Assembly: GCF_023983475.1 (NCBI RefSeq)
Contig: NZ_CP092713.1
Coordinates: 124,001-188,000 of the forward strand
DNA from: Aliivibrio fischeri ATCC 7744 = JCM 18803 = DSM 507
Lineage (GTDB): Bacteria > Pseudomonadota > Gammaproteobacteria > Enterobacterales > Vibrionaceae
DNA length: 64,000 nucleotides
Direction of reading: 5' to 3'
The position numbers and the translations under genes were made by a program. The notes under the pieces were generated by a model. It was given only the letters and a program-made list of their open reading frames with translations, did not search any database and was not told where the DNA came from. Positions 36,921-47,629 of the stretch are shown piece after piece (within the stretch, counting starts at the first letter, position 1; each line of letters starts with the position of its first letter).

Positions 36921-38315
36921 ATGTTAAAGTTCTTAGATCAGGTTAGAAAACCAACATTAGATCTTCCGGTAGAAGTACGAAGAAAAATGTGGTTTAAGCC
37001 TTTCCTACAGTCTTACCTAGTTGTATTTATTGGTTATTTAACCATGTATCTGATCCGTAAAAACTTCAATGTCGCACAAAACGACATGATTTCAACGTAC
37101 GGATTATCAATGACTGATTTAGGTCTGATTGGTCTTGGCTTTTCAATTACTTACGGTATCGGTAAAACCGTGGTGTCTTACTATGCCGATGGTAAAAACA
37201 CCAAACAATTCTTACCTTTCATGCTTATTCTGTCTGGTCTAGCGATGCTAGGTTTTAGCTTCAGTATGGGTGGCGGCAGCGCGAGTCTATTCATGATGGT
37301 GGCTTTCTATGCGTTAAGTGGTTTTTTCCAAAGTACAGGTGGTCCTTCAAGTTACTCAACCATCACTAAATGGACGCCTCGTAATAAACGTGGTTCATAT
37401 TTAGGCCTTTGGAATATGTCACACAACGTTGGTGGTGCTGGTGCGGCAGGTGTTGCTCTATTTGGTGCAAACTACCTATTTGATGGCAACGTTATTGGTA
37501 TGTTCGTATTCCCATCGATCATTGCAATCATTGTCGGCTTTATTGGTATGCGCTTTGGTAATGACTCTCCTGAAGCGTATGGCTTAGGTAAAGTTGAAGA
37601 GCTTTTTGATGAAGAAATCAGTGAAGAAGATACTGCCGCTGAAGAAAATCAAATGACGAAAAAAGAGATCTTTGTTGAGTATGTACTTAAAAACAAAGTG
37701 ATCTGGTTACTCTGCTTTGCGAATATTTTCTTATACATTGTTCGTATTGGTATCGATCAATGGTCTACGGTTTACGCTTATCAAGAGTTAGGTCTATCAA
37801 AAGAAACCGCTATTTCAGGCTTTACGTTATTCGAAGTCGGCGCTCTTGTTGGCACATTAATGTGGGGTTATTTATCTGACCTTGCTAATGGTCGTCGAGC
37901 TTTGGTTGCTTGTGTATCTCTTGGTTTAATCATTGTGTCACTAGAGTTTTACCAACACGCGACCAGTGAGTTCATGTACCTTGCTTCTCTGTTTGTACTT
38001 GGTTTCTTAGTGTTTGGTCCTCAATTATTAATTGGTGTTGCTGCGGTTGGTTTTGTTCCTAAAAAAGCCATCAGTGTTGCCGATGGTGTGAAAGGTACTT
38101 TCGCTTACTTAATTGGTGACAGCTTTGCAAAACTAGGCCTTGGTATGATTGCAGATGGTACTCCTATCTTTGGCTTAACCGGTTGGAAAGGCACATTTGC
38201 AGCGTTAGATACCTCTGCTGCAATCTGTATTTTCTTACTTGTGTTTGTCGCTATCGCCGAAGAGAAGAAAATCCGTCACGCTAAAAAAATGCACCTAGCT
38301 GCAAAACAAGCGTAA
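36921..38315 (+). CDS. uhpT: hexose-6-phosphate:phosphate antiporter UhpT
   Basis: 464 residues, very close to the E. coli length of 463. Organophosphate:phosphate antiporter family MFS, 12 helices. Family motifs are visible: [18 protein letters not shown] and a substrate region [20 protein letters not shown]. It imports glucose-6-phosphate and related sugars in exchange for phosphate at the inner membrane. The order uhpT-A-B-C is inverted compared with E. coli, where uhpT follows uhpABC. Controlled by UhpA and probably CRP through the upstream sites. Confidence 0.9.
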   Translation: MLKFLDQVRKPTLDLPVEVRRKMWFKPFLQSYLVVFIGYLTMYLIRKNFNVAQNDMISTYGLSMTDLGLIGLGFSITYGIGKTVVSYYADGKNTKQFLPFMLILSGLAMLGFSFSMGGGSASLFMMVAFYALSGFFQSTGGPSSYSTITKWTPRNKRGSYLGLWNMSHNVGGAGAAGVALFGANYLFDGNVIGMFVFPSIIAIIVGFIGMRFGNDSPEAYGLGKVEELFDEEISEEDTAAEENQMTKKEIFVEYVLKNKVIWLLCFANIFLYIVRIGIDQWSTVYAYQELGLSKETAISGFTLFEVGALVGTLMWGYLSDLANGRRALVACVSLGLIIVSLEFYQHATSEFMYLASLFVLGFLVFGPQLLIGVAAVGFVPKKAISVADGVKGTFAYLIGDSFAKLGLGMIADGTPIFGLTGWKGTFAALDTSAAICIFLLVFVAIAEEKKIRHAKKMHLAAKQA

Positions 38316-38320
38316 TACTT

Positions 38321-38350
38321 TCGCGCGCTTTACTTAGCTAAAGCGCGCGA
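38321..38350 (+). terminator. GC-rich hairpin after uhpT
   Basis: A perfect 12-bp stem TCGCGCGCTTTA / TAAAGCGCGCGA with loop CTTAGC. No T-run follows, so it may act as a partial terminator or mRNA-stabilising element between uhpT and uhpABC. Confidence 0.6.
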
Positions 38351-38462
38351 GATCATACCAATAGCGCTCTCAATTCAGTATCATTACCCCACCTTATATT
38401 TATATTCTTGTCGCTCCCATTGGGGCTATTTTGCTTTTCACTCCCAATTTTGGTTACTTATC

Positions 38463-39071
38463 ATGATTAATGTTGCACTTGTTGATGACCACATCATTGT
38501 CCGCTCTGGTTTCGCTCAATTACTTAGCTTGGAATCAGATATCTCTGTCGTTGGGGAATTTAGCTCAGCAGCAGAGGCACGTCGTGGACTACCAAGTTGC
38601 CATCCTGATGTCGTCATTTTAGATATTTCAATGCAAGATGAGAGTGGATTAAGCCTGTTAGAAGATATTCCATCTGGCATTGCTAGCATTATGCTCAGTG
38701 TGCATGATTCTCCTGCCATGGTTGAGAAATCATTAGAGTTGGGAGCAAAAGGTTACCTAAGTAAGCGCTGTAGCCCTGATGAACTCATTCAAGCGGTAAG
38801 AACCAGTGCTAATGGCGGTTGTTACCTTACGCCAGATATTGCGATTAAACTGGCAACACCTGTCAAAAACAAAACCGCACTAAATCACCTAACTCGACGT
38901 GAAAACGAAGTTTGTCAATTACTTGCAACTGGATTAGACGTAAAATCCATTGCCATTGAATTAGGGCTTAGTCATAAAACCGTCCATGTTCACCGCGCCA
39001 ATGCAATGGATAAACTTAACGTAAAAAATAACGTTGAACTGGCTAAACTCTTTACTCAAGATTCATACTAA
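38463..39071 (+). CDS. uhpA: response regulator UhpA
   Basis: 202 residues, NarL/FixJ family. Receiver domain with D54 ([10 protein letters not shown]), as in E. coli UhpA; C-terminal LuxR-type HTH ([20 protein letters not shown] then [20 protein letters not shown]). Activates uhpT when phosphorylated by UhpB in response to external glucose-6-phosphate. The stop overlaps the uhpB start by one base (TAATG). Confidence 0.9.
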   Translation: MINVALVDDHIIVRSGFAQLLSLESDISVVGEFSSAAEARRGLPSCHPDVVILDISMQDESGLSLLEDIPSGIASIMLSVHDSPAMVEKSLELGAKGYLSKRCSPDELIQAVRTSANGGCYLTPDIAIKLATPVKNKTALNHLTRRENEVCQLLATGLDVKSIAIELGLSHKTVHVHRANAMDKLNVKNNVELAKLFTQDSY

Positions 39072-40567
39072 TGCGCTCCTATTTCGCAACATCACTATGC
39101 GGTGCTTTTATGGCCGCTTGTGCTTGGTTTTGTTTATGGGTCATTGCCTATTATTTTATTAATGACCCTGAGCTCGCCATTTTGTTGTTCCCCTTTTCTC
39201 TACGCTTAGGAATGACTCTGCACACTCGCCCTTCCTATTGGCCTGCGATTTACATTGCAGAATGGGGGCTAACCATCGCTTTAGCTCTACTACTTGATGA
39301 ACCACAATGGCTAACCGTTCTTATTGCTAGTGCCTTAAGTATTCCCATTACATGGTTTGCAAAACGGTATTACTACGGCGATCAAAACCGTCATCTTCTC
39401 ATCATGGCAAGCGTCATTATGATCACCGCACTCATCAATATTGCGGTTGTGGGCTCTCACGTTCCGTCCATTTACATGGTATGGCTTGTGAGTATTACAG
39501 GCGGGTTAATGCTGGTTCCGATGTGCTATTTAGTGTGGAACTACCTATTTCAAAATAAATGGGCACCGCTTAGCTCCCACCTAATCAATACCGCTGTTGA
39601 ATTTAAAATACGTCACATCGCTTTATACAGTCTATTGTTGGTTGCTAGCATTTTAATACAAACGAGTTTGCCTGATGAGTTAAGACGCTTCGCTCCTTTT
39701 TGTATGGCAATTCCGATTATTTTGCTTGCGGTACGATATGGGTGGCAAGGAGCTTTACTAGCGACATTATTTAATAGTGTGGCATTAATTGCAGCTCACA
39801 GTGGTGTATCTAAACTTGAAATTACCGATTTACTTTTATCACTTTCAGCACAAACCATTACGGGTATTTTACTTGGATTAGCGGTTCAAAAGCAGAAAGA
39901 TCTCAACCAAAAATTACGTAGTGAACTGTCTCGTAATCAAAACCTATCACGCCAATTAATTACTGCGGAAGAATCGGTTCGTCGTGATATTGCACGTGAA
40001 TTACATGATGAAATAGGTCAAAACATCACTGCGATTCGCACTCAAGCGAGCATTATTAAACGCATTGATGCCGCTGAGATGAGTGTTCGTTGCGCCGATA
40101 CTATCGAAACACTCTCACTCAATGTCTATGACACAACCAAGCGATTATTAACCAAACTAAGACCCAAAATGTTGGATGATTTGGATTTAAAAGAATCCGT
40201 TGAGCAACTCATCCGTGAAATGGAGTTTTCCGATCACGGCGTCGATATACAACTGAACTGGCAAGGTGATTATTCATGCTTAAGCGATACGCTTAAAGTC
40301 ACTATCTTCCGCTTATGCCAAGAATCACTCAATAACGCTTATAAATACGCACAAGCCAGTGAAATTAGGATCGATCTTACTCTTGATGAACAAGTCAGTC
40401 TTTTTATTACGGATAATGGCATTGGATTTAAAACTCAAGATTTGATGAATGGAATGGGAGTAAGAGGCATGCAAGAGCGAGTTCAAGCACTTGGAGGGAA
40501 AATGATCATCAATTCCAACGCCTCTATTTCTGGCACTCAAATTAGCATTGCACTACCAAAAATGTGA
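39071..40567 (+). CDS. uhpB: sensor histidine kinase UhpB
   Basis: 498 residues. MASE1-type membrane N-terminus with eight or so helices (about 1-275), then a HisKA_3 dimerisation domain with the phosphoacceptor His in RRDIARELHDEIGQ (about residue 313) and a C-terminal HATPase (about 400-495; DNGIGF and MGVRGMQERVQALGG). It is partnered with UhpC to sense sugar phosphate and phosphorylates UhpA. Translationally coupled to uhpA and uhpC. Confidence 0.9.
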   Translation: MRSYFATSLCGAFMAACAWFCLWVIAYYFINDPELAILLFPFSLRLGMTLHTRPSYWPAIYIAEWGLTIALALLLDEPQWLTVLIASALSIPITWFAKRYYYGDQNRHLLIMASVIMITALINIAVVGSHVPSIYMVWLVSITGGLMLVPMCYLVWNYLFQNKWAPLSSHLINTAVEFKIRHIALYSLLLVASILIQTSLPDELRRFAPFCMAIPIILLAVRYGWQGALLATLFNSVALIAAHSGVSKLEITDLLLSLSAQTITGILLGLAVQKQKDLNQKLRSELSRNQNLSRQLITAEESVRRDIARELHDEIGQNITAIRTQASIIKRIDAAEMSVRCADTIETLSLNVYDTTKRLLTKLRPKMLDDLDLKESVEQLIREMEFSDHGVDIQLNWQGDYSCLSDTLKVTIFRLCQESLNNAYKYAQASEIRIDLTLDEQVSLFITDNGIGFKTQDLMNGMGVRGMQERVQALGGKMIINSNASISGTQISIALPKM

Positions 40568-40569
40568 GT

Positions 40570-41916
40570 ATGACTATGTTTGGATTTTTACGCTCAACCA
40601 CATCAAATGACAACACACTTAGTGATACTCAAGTAAACGAAAGTTATCGCTATTGGCGTTTACATATCATGATCGGCATGTACATTGGTTATGCTGGTTT
40701 TTACTTTACTCGTAAAACCTTTAACTACGCCGCTCCTGCTATGATCACAGATTTAGGGCTTGATAAAGGTGATCTCGGTTTAATCGGCACTCTTTTCTAT
40801 ATCTCGTACGGCTTATCAAAATTTCTTTCAGGCACCATTTCTGATCGCTCTAACCCTCGTTATTTTATGGGACTAGGATTAATTGCCACCGGACTGATTA
40901 ATATTGCTTTTGGCTTCTCTAGTTCATTAGCGGCTTTTATTTCTCTATGGGTACTTAATGCATGGTTTCAAGGATGGGGTTGGCCTTCATGCTCAAAGCT
41001 CCTCACCACTTGGTACTCTCGTTCTGAAAGAGGATTCCGTTGGGCAATATGGAACACAGCACACAACATCGGTGGAGCGTTAATTCCTATTCTTGTAGGC
41101 TATTTAACCCTTCATTACAGCTGGCGAGAAGGTTTTATCTTACCGGGTATGATTGGTGTCGCAATTGGACTGATTGTATGTTGGCGTCTACGTGATAAAC
41201 CCACCACCATGGGCTTACCTAGTGTGGGGAAATGGCGTAACGATCCACTAGAGCTCGCACAAGAAAACCATGGTCAAGGGCTAAGCTATCGAGAGATTTT
41301 AAAAACCTATGTGTTTAGTAATAAGTACATTTGGTTACTCGCTTTTAGCTATGTATTGGTTTACATCGTAAGAACAGCTGTAAATGACTGGGGAAACCTG
41401 TATCTCACAGAAGAGCACAACTACAGCTTAATTAATGCGAATGCCGCATTATCTCTATTTGAAATTGGCGGTTTTGTAGGCTCTCTTGTTGCAGGATGGG
41501 GATCGGACAAGCTCTTTGGGGGCAATCGTGGACCAATGAACATTTTGTTCGCTATTGGTATTTTCCTTTCTGTTTCAGCGTTATGGCTTATGCCGCTAAC
41601 TAACTTTGTGTTTCAAGCTGCTGGGTTGTTTTCTGTTGGTTTCTTTGTTTTTGGTCCACAAATGTTAATTGGCATGGCTGCGGCGGAATGCTCACACAAA
41701 GACTCGGCAGGCGCTGCTACAGGGTTTGTTGGATTATTTGCTTATATGGGGGCAGCGCTTTCAGGCTACCCATTAGCGATGATCTTAGAAACCTATGGAT
41801 GGACAGGGTTCTTTATCACCATTTCGACTTGTGCCGCTGTCATAGGGTTACTTCTTCTGCCCTTTTTACAAGCTCAATCGCCTCAAAAACCGATTGAAAC
41901 AAGAGTACGCTTATAA
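40570..41916 (+). CDS. uhpC: membrane sensor UhpC
   Basis: 448 residues from ATG 40570; GTG 40564 overlaps uhpB by four bases and is a possible alternative. MFS fold similar to UhpT (IGYAGFYFTRKTFNYAAPAM; SLFEIGGFVGSLVAGWGSDK). UhpC binds external glucose-6-phosphate and activates UhpB; it is a transport-defective paralogue of UhpT in E. coli. The 40-60 leader residues are divergent from UhpT. Last gene of the operon. Confidence 0.88.
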   Translation: MTMFGFLRSTTSNDNTLSDTQVNESYRYWRLHIMIGMYIGYAGFYFTRKTFNYAAPAMITDLGLDKGDLGLIGTLFYISYGLSKFLSGTISDRSNPRYFMGLGLIATGLINIAFGFSSSLAAFISLWVLNAWFQGWGWPSCSKLLTTWYSRSERGFRWAIWNTAHNIGGALIPILVGYLTLHYSWREGFILPGMIGVAIGLIVCWRLRDKPTTMGLPSVGKWRNDPLELAQENHGQGLSYREILKTYVFSNKYIWLLAFSYVLVYIVRTAVNDWGNLYLTEEHNYSLINANAALSLFEIGGFVGSLVAGWGSDKLFGGNRGPMNILFAIGIFLSVSALWLMPLTNFVFQAAGLFSVGFFVFGPQMLIGMAAAECSHKDSAGAATGFVGLFAYMGAALSGYPLAMILETYGWTGFFITISTCAAVIGLLLLPFLQAQSPQKPIETRVRL

Positions 41917-41953
41917 CAGCAGTTATTAAATCTCAAATATAAATAAGAAACAC

Positions 41954-42040
41954 TTACCCTACATTAGGGGCAATAATTAAAACAGCGATAATAGTGGCAA
42001 TTAATGTACGAGGAATAACAACATCTTTATCAATTTTCAT
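41954..42040 (-). CDS. very small hydrophobic peptide, 28 residues
   Basis: ATG 42038-42040 has GGAG seven bases upstream. The product starts MKIDKDVVIPRTLIATIIAV then LIIAPNVG, a charged head plus one membrane segment. It stands alone between uhpC and a LysR gene on the minus strand. A real small membrane protein is plausible on SD and composition, but conservation cannot be tested here. Confidence 0.45.
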   Translation of the reverse strand: MKIDKDVVIPRTLIATIIAVLIIAPNVG

Positions 42041-42189
42041 CAAATAACTCCGGTTTACCTGTAGTTAGAATCAACCTAATTTTTCATTAAAGATTAATGA
42101 ATTAGACTGTAATCAGGTAATACTATGATGCTTGATAACGAGAAACTATTGGTCGTAGACTATTCGATGCATAGTTTTTATCTATGTAT

Positions 42190-43029
42190 TCATTGATGCA
42201 GTTCACTCAGTCTAGCTTTAATCTGCTCACGTATATATTGATGCGTTTTATTACTTATATTACGACGATGGTAAATAAGCTTTATTTCATACGGTTGGAG
42301 TGGGAAAGGTGACTCTAATACTTTTAAACCGAGCTCTTGAGCTAAACCAAACATACTTTCAGCAACAATGCAGATCGCATCCGTATTTCTCACGCTCAAC
42401 AATAAATTAGATGGCCCACTCACTTCACGAACGATATTGCGTTCAAATATCTCATCAGGACGGGTTTCAAATGCACCCATGTTCTCGTTTTTCAATTTAA
42501 GCATAACATGCTCAGCTTGGTTAAATTGCTCTAAACTTAATGAGTTTCCCGTAATGCTTGGGTGATCGCATCGACACGCAAAAGCAATATCTAGCTTACC
42601 TAAACTCTCACTCACAAAGGTGTAGTCCGTCACGGTAATATCATCAATTAATATGTCCACCTCACCTGAGCGAATCTTATCGAGCATTTGATATTCAACC
42701 GCAGGGCTTTCTGTCAGTAAGGCATCGTCCATATCAGGCAGAGATTGCAATACGATTTCTGGCGCGCTGATTATCAAACGACGTGGGGACTCTAATGCCA
42801 CCACCAGTTGCTCCATGATAGGTCTAACTTGATAGGCTAATGAATGGGCGGCATCGGTTGGCTCTAGAGATCGCCCTACTTTTAAAAATAACGGTTGCCC
42901 GTAACTCTCTTCAAATTTTTTAATCGCACTGCTCATTGAAGGCTGGGTAATATCCAAATGATCAGCGGCTTTTGTCACGCTACCAAAGTCATATACCGCT
43001 AAAAAATGCTTGATAAAATTTAAATTCAT
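42190..43029 (-). CDS. LysR-family transcriptional regulator
   Basis: 279 residues. N-terminal HTH (FLAVYDFGSVTKAADHLDIT then QPSMSSAIKKFEESYG) and a C-terminal effector-binding domain. Shorter than the usual 300. It begins 33 bases after the AraC gene on the same strand, so the two regulators probably form one transcript. The neighbouring SetA-like efflux pump is a plausible target. Confidence 0.8.
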   Translation of the reverse strand: MNLNFIKHFLAVYDFGSVTKAADHLDITQPSMSSAIKKFEESYGQPLFLKVGRSLEPTDAAHSLAYQVRPIMEQLVVALESPRRLIISAPEIVLQSLPDMDDALLTESPAVEYQMLDKIRSGEVDILIDDITVTDYTFVSESLGKLDIAFACRCDHPSITGNSLSLEQFNQAEHVMLKLKNENMGAFETRPDEIFERNIVREVSGPSNLLLSVRNTDAICIVAESMFGLAQELGLKVLESPFPLQPYEIKLIYHRRNISNKTHQYIREQIKARLSELHQ

Positions 43030-43062
43030 TTCGCTTCCTACTCGATATCTCTGAAGAAATCC

Positions 43063-43950
43063 CTAATTAAATCGACGTCGAAACTCAGTCGGCGTCATCA
43101 TTTTTAACTCTTTAAACTGGCGATTAAAGTTAGATATATTTTTAAACCCCGTCTTTTCTGCCACTAATGCGATAGGAAAGTTAGTACTCGCTAACAGCTC
43201 ACACGCTTTACCAATACGATATTGCTTTAGATGGTCAGAAAAACTCATTCCATAATGCTTCTCAAACATTCGATAAGCCGAGCTCTCACTCATATGAAGT
43301 CGCTGACATAAATCAGAGATCTTAATTGCATCACCATAATACGTTTCTATATAACGAGTTGCTCGCTCAATTCGATGGTTTAATTCAGAATCATCGGAAA
43401 GCGGCTTAATTCGATAAGGTGTGGTTGATAGCTTTTTGGCTTTGGAATCATCAGCAAGGCTAACCAATATCTCAATCACTTTTATCGCCTGCAAATGACG
43501 ATCTAACGTATTAGCCTGTTTTAATAATTCTGACATCTTATGTGCGGTTTCTGGGCTAAACGATAAGCCATAAGCTGAATTATCTAATAAGCGCTTGAGG
43601 TTTCTCGCTTCAGGGATCAGTATCATTAAGCGCTCAACCCAATGGTGAGCAAACCAAATAATTACCGTGTGATGCTTCGATTGCTCTAATTTTACACCTC
43701 GTACCGCCACCATATGAGGTAAACCCGGACCATAAAGAAGCAGAGAATTATGATGGATATCGCCAATCGCATCCCCTGCAAAATAACTGCCTTGAAATGC
43801 CTCATCAGGATCTAAATACAGCACCAATTCATATTCAGAATGATAATGCCAAGAACACGCAAACTCATTATCTTCTACACGACAATGAAACTCTCTTACT
43901 TTCCAATCAAAACTAGGTACATTTTGCACGTGTTCTTTAAATGGTTTCAT
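43063..43950 (-). CDS. AraC-family regulator with cupin-like sensor
   Basis: 295 residues. Cupin-like N-terminal half (CSWHYHSEYELVLYLDPDEA then LLLYGPGLPHMVAV) and two C-terminal HTH motifs (ISDLCQRLHMSESSAYRMFE and VAEKTGFKNISNFNRQFKEL) ending in the typical TPTEFRRR. Usually senses a small carbohydrate. Divergent from the SetA-like sugar efflux gene 205 bases away and followed by a LysR gene. Confidence 0.83.
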   Translation of the reverse strand: MKPFKEHVQNVPSFDWKVREFHCRVEDNEFACSWHYHSEYELVLYLDPDEAFQGSYFAGDAIGDIHHNSLLLYGPGLPHMVAVRGVKLEQSKHHTVIIWFAHHWVERLMILIPEARNLKRLLDNSAYGLSFSPETAHKMSELLKQANTLDRHLQAIKVIEILVSLADDSKAKKLSTTPYRIKPLSDDSELNHRIERATRYIETYYGDAIKISDLCQRLHMSESSAYRMFEKHYGMSFSDHLKQYRIGKACELLASTNFPIALVAEKTGFKNISNFNRQFKELKMMTPTEFRRRFN

Positions 43951-44155
43951 GTTTGGCCTTAACGGTTAATACCACTCGAAATAAATCACTCTCAGGCTAA
44001 TCGTGTAAGCGTCACCTGTCAAAGAAAGAGAGCAAAATGACTGAATAGTATTAGAGGTAGCTCGAATAACATCAATACCCGTCCTCATCATTGAGTAGAC
44101 TACGCCTAAATAAAACGGTTCAACCACATTCTATTTCGTACACTGGAGCTTCACT

Positions 44156-45361
44156 ATGCCGCAAAACAAGAAGACATTTTTGTTTATTTTTATCGCCTTT
44201 ATTACTGGGCTTTGTAGTGCGTTTTTTTACCCACTATCGAGCTTGTTTATTGTAGAGGAGTTGGGCGCATCACCAATGATGTTAAGTCTGTATATGACGC
44301 TCGCTGTCAGCAGTTCTGTGATCGTGTCTCAGTTTATTGCCAAGCGCTCAGACACGCATTGGAACCGTAAAACCATTCTGATTGTCTCGTTAGCAAGTTA
44401 CTTAATTTTAGTCGCCAGTTTTACCGTTATTCGTGATTATTGGTTAGCGATTACGATGGCCGTGGTCTTCGGTAGCGTCAGTGGCGCTTCTTTTGGTCAA
44501 CTGTTTGCTCTAGGTCGAGAATACGGTGACAGACACGTCGCTAACAGCACCAGTTTTTTAGCCAAAATGCGTGCAGGCCTTGCCATTGCATGGGTATTTG
44601 GTCCACCTGCGGCGTTCATGCTTAAAGCACAATTTGGCTTTAGTGCGGCGTTTGTGGTCTCTGCCATTACGGTCTCTATCGCGATACTCATCATCGCTAA
44701 GTTGATCCCTGATAACGTGGTGACAAAAGAAGAACGAACAGCGGCTGTTGTTGAGCATAAACCGTTAGGTCGTATGGTAATTCTTTATTGCTTCATTATT
44801 GTGTGTGCGTTTTCTGCCAACAACTTGTACATCACCAGTATGCCTCTATATCTTTCACAAGAGCTGCAAGTGGATGTGAGTTGGTTAGGCTTAATGTTTG
44901 GTATGGCAGCAGCTTGCGAGATCCCTGTAATGCTTGGGGCAGGTAAAATGGCTGAAAAACTAAGCACAACCAGAGTAATGACACTTGGCGTGACATCTGG
45001 TGCCATGTTCTTTCTTGTTATGCTATCAACCACCAGTTTTACAGGCATGCTGATTGCTCAAATACTTAATGGATTCTTCATTGGTGTGTGTGCCACGCTT
45101 GGTATGGTCGCACTGCAAGACATGATGAAAGACCGATTAGGCACAGCCTCTACCCTGTTCTCAAACATGTTGAACATCAGTGTCTTGGTATCAAGCGTGA
45201 TGGTGGGTGTGGTGGGTGAGTTATACAACTACTACAGCGCGCTGTATTTATGCTTTGCTGGTGCTGTTATCGCTGCTGTGTTGTTGATTATGTTTGAGAT
45301 ATTAGAGAAGAAGCAGAAGGTAATGATTGAAGGCCAATGTGCGGTGGCTGGAGAGGTGTAG
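44156..45361 (+). CDS. SetA-like sugar efflux MFS transporter
   Basis: 401 residues, 12 helices. FIVEELGASPMMLSLYMTLA and the SGASFGQLFALGREYGDRHV block resemble the SET (sugar efflux transporter) family, which exports sugars or sugar analogues from the cytoplasm. Divergent AraC regulator upstream. A terminator follows at 45426. Substrate unknown; the AraC cupin sensor fits a carbohydrate ligand. Confidence 0.75.
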   Translation: MPQNKKTFLFIFIAFITGLCSAFFYPLSSLFIVEELGASPMMLSLYMTLAVSSSVIVSQFIAKRSDTHWNRKTILIVSLASYLILVASFTVIRDYWLAITMAVVFGSVSGASFGQLFALGREYGDRHVANSTSFLAKMRAGLAIAWVFGPPAAFMLKAQFGFSAAFVVSAITVSIAILIIAKLIPDNVVTKEERTAAVVEHKPLGRMVILYCFIIVCAFSANNLYITSMPLYLSQELQVDVSWLGLMFGMAAACEIPVMLGAGKMAEKLSTTRVMTLGVTSGAMFFLVMLSTTSFTGMLIAQILNGFFIGVCATLGMVALQDMMKDRLGTASTLFSNMLNISVLVSSVMVGVVGELYNYYSALYLCFAGAVIAAVLLIMFEILEKKQKVMIEGQCAVAGEV

Positions 45362-45425
45362 AGCTTACTTGCACTAACACATCCGTATCGCCAATAAGCG
45401 CCTCCCTCTTTTCATCAAACTAAAA

Positions 45426-45456
45426 AAATGCCAGTCAACTTAACTGACTGGCATTT
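45426..45456. terminator. bidirectional terminator
   Basis: 12-bp stem AAATGCCAGTCA / TGACTGGCATTT (arms 45426-45437 and 45445-45456), with an A-run upstream giving T's on the minus strand, between the efflux gene and the convergent alkylsulfatase. Confidence 0.82.
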
Positions 45457-45491
45457 CATTACCCACAATAGAGCGGTTTTATCATTAAATG

Positions 45492-47513
45492 TTATTTGCT
45501 TGGCATTGGTAGAATTTCAAACATACCATCAAACTTATCTAATGAGCCAGCCAGTTGCTCTAACAGCGATGCATCGCCTTTCACACCCGCTTGACCAGAT
45601 TTGAATAATGCCTCTAGCGTTGTCTCACCAAGAACGACTTTTGTAAAATCTGCTTTGTTGATGATTAATTCAAAATCCACTTTTGGTAGCTTATCGACTT
45701 CAATGTTAGCCATATTCGCATTAGACACTTCACCGTAATAACGCTCTTCAAGATCTGGGTGGTAAACACCGAAGTTGAAGTCAAGACCTGCGGCTTCCGC
45801 TTTTGGTGCGTTCAAACTCACAGCAATAAAGTCTAAAAACATGCCCGTTGGCGTGTTCGCTATTACATCAGGTGAAGCAAGTTTGATTGACTCTTGGATC
45901 TCACCAGTACGCAGTTCAACCGCACCTTGCAAATAGCTGTTACGCCATGCCATGGTTTCAGACTGGTAACCTTGCTGTTCAAAGCTGTCTGCGAGTGCGA
46001 AACGGTAGTCAATGTTGTTCGGGTTACATTGTACTAGGTCGTTAAACAGTTGAGAGGCTTCTTGATATTCACCAGCATTAAAGTGAGCCATACCCGCTTT
46101 ATATAGTACGTCTGCACCTGCTGCATTCACATACACACAAGATTGATCTTTGGTTTGCAATGGGTTGGTGTTCACAGGGTTCATATCATGGTAACCAAGG
46201 TACAGGTTTACCACTGCACGCGCATTGTGGCTGTATGAACCATGGTAACCATTGGTGTGCCAAGTATCGATTTGAGATTGTGGAACGATCTCTTCAATTT
46301 GACGACCAACATCATGAATAGTCACACCGTGATTGGCTAAACGCATCGACTGGTTATGAATGAAACCATAGTTGTCACGCTGTAGCGTCATGTATTCAGA
46401 AATTTCGTTTACGTCAGTGCCTGCCTCATTCCATACTGGTGCTGAGTGTGCCGCGTGAATATTGTCTACTAACCCATTATCAACAAAACGCATTTTTAAC
46501 TCCGTGAGATATTTAGTCCACACCAATGAATCACGAACTTTTGCACCACGGAAAGTATAAATATTGTGCATACCATCATAAGTCAGTTCTGCGGTATTCA
46601 ATGAACGGTACTCTGGCACATACAATACAATCTCTGCTGGCGCTTCGGCCCCCGGCATATTGATTGCGTGGAAATCGAGCCCATCAATGTTGATGACTTT
46701 TTCGCGCTCTTGGATCTCAATCGTCGGTGTAACTAGCGTCACTTCACCACGTGATGTACCAAGGCCAAGTGCGTTATCTACAATGCCTTTGGTGTTGGTA
46801 TCAAGGGTTGTGCCGTATTGGTAGTTTGCACGGCGGCCCATTGCGGTGCCTGCGATGACATTCTCATCAGCCAGCTCTTTAATAAAGTCTTTTGGTGCGT
46901 AGATTTCAGCATCTTTTGCAAAATCACCTGATTCATAAACACCACGTGAACCACCAAAATGGTCGGCGTGCATGTGTGAGTAGATCATGCCCGTAATTTT
47001 GTGCTCACCATTAATCGCTGGTAGGTGCTGTTTTGCGAATTCCCACGAAGCGGCTGCGGCTTGACGAGACAGAAGCGGATCGTGAATCACATAGCCATTA
47101 TCGGTGCGGTAGATCGTCATGTTTGATAAATCAGCGCCACGAATTTGGTATACCCCATCCGTCACTTCGTACAGACCGCCTGCCGCGTAATTTAGCATTC
47201 CTTGACGCCAAATTGATGGGTTTACTGAAGGTGGTAAGTCTTCCACAGACATATCCGCCATGTATTCAAAACGGTTTTTAAGCTCGCCTGCTTCATGCGT
47301 ACCAAACTCAGCAATAAGACCATGAGTAGTGCGTTTAAACGCAGACGTGTCTTCCCAAGGAAGCGTTTTTGCCACTGCGGTATTGGCATTTTCGGTGAAC
47401 TTAGATGCCGCTTTTCCCTCGTACGTATCAATAGATGCATAATCATTAGCTGCTGCGCCAAATGAAACCATAACAGAGAGTGAAAGAACTGAAAGAGTAA
47501 AACGAGTTTTCAT
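45492..47513 (-). CDS. secreted alkylsulfatase, SdsA/BDS1 family
   Basis: 673 residues from ATG 47513 (AAAGAGG upstream); a longer frame to 47570 is not needed. Signal peptide about 1-22 (MKTRFTLSVLSLSVMVSFGA then AAN). Metallo-beta-lactamase domain with the zinc motif H180-M-H182-A-D184-H185 (SHMHADHFGG) and later NTAELTYDGMHN. The middle is an alpha-helical dimerisation domain with TPR-like repeats (NAGEYQEASQLFNDLV) and the C-terminal 120 residues form an SCP2-like lipid-binding domain. Cleaves sulfate esters of alkyl chains in the periplasm. Divergent LysR gene is the likely regulator. Confidence 0.87.
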   Translation of the reverse strand: MKTRFTLSVLSLSVMVSFGAAANDYASIDTYEGKAASKFTENANTAVAKTLPWEDTSAFKRTTHGLIAEFGTHEAGELKNRFEYMADMSVEDLPPSVNPSIWRQGMLNYAAGGLYEVTDGVYQIRGADLSNMTIYRTDNGYVIHDPLLSRQAAAASWEFAKQHLPAINGEHKITGMIYSHMHADHFGGSRGVYESGDFAKDAEIYAPKDFIKELADENVIAGTAMGRRANYQYGTTLDTNTKGIVDNALGLGTSRGEVTLVTPTIEIQEREKVINIDGLDFHAINMPGAEAPAEIVLYVPEYRSLNTAELTYDGMHNIYTFRGAKVRDSLVWTKYLTELKMRFVDNGLVDNIHAAHSAPVWNEAGTDVNEISEYMTLQRDNYGFIHNQSMRLANHGVTIHDVGRQIEEIVPQSQIDTWHTNGYHGSYSHNARAVVNLYLGYHDMNPVNTNPLQTKDQSCVYVNAAGADVLYKAGMAHFNAGEYQEASQLFNDLVQCNPNNIDYRFALADSFEQQGYQSETMAWRNSYLQGAVELRTGEIQESIKLASPDVIANTPTGMFLDFIAVSLNAPKAEAAGLDFNFGVYHPDLEERYYGEVSNANMANIEVDKLPKVDFELIINKADFTKVVLGETTLEALFKSGQAGVKGDASLLEQLAGSLDKFDGMFEILPMPSK

Positions 47514-47629
47514 AAGTAGCCTCTTTGGGAATTCGTATTGGTATGGTGCTAATTTAGCGTATTGACACATAGCAATACATGCATGAAACTGTATTTAACA
47601 CATCACAAAATGTTATGTTTGAGGAAGGG

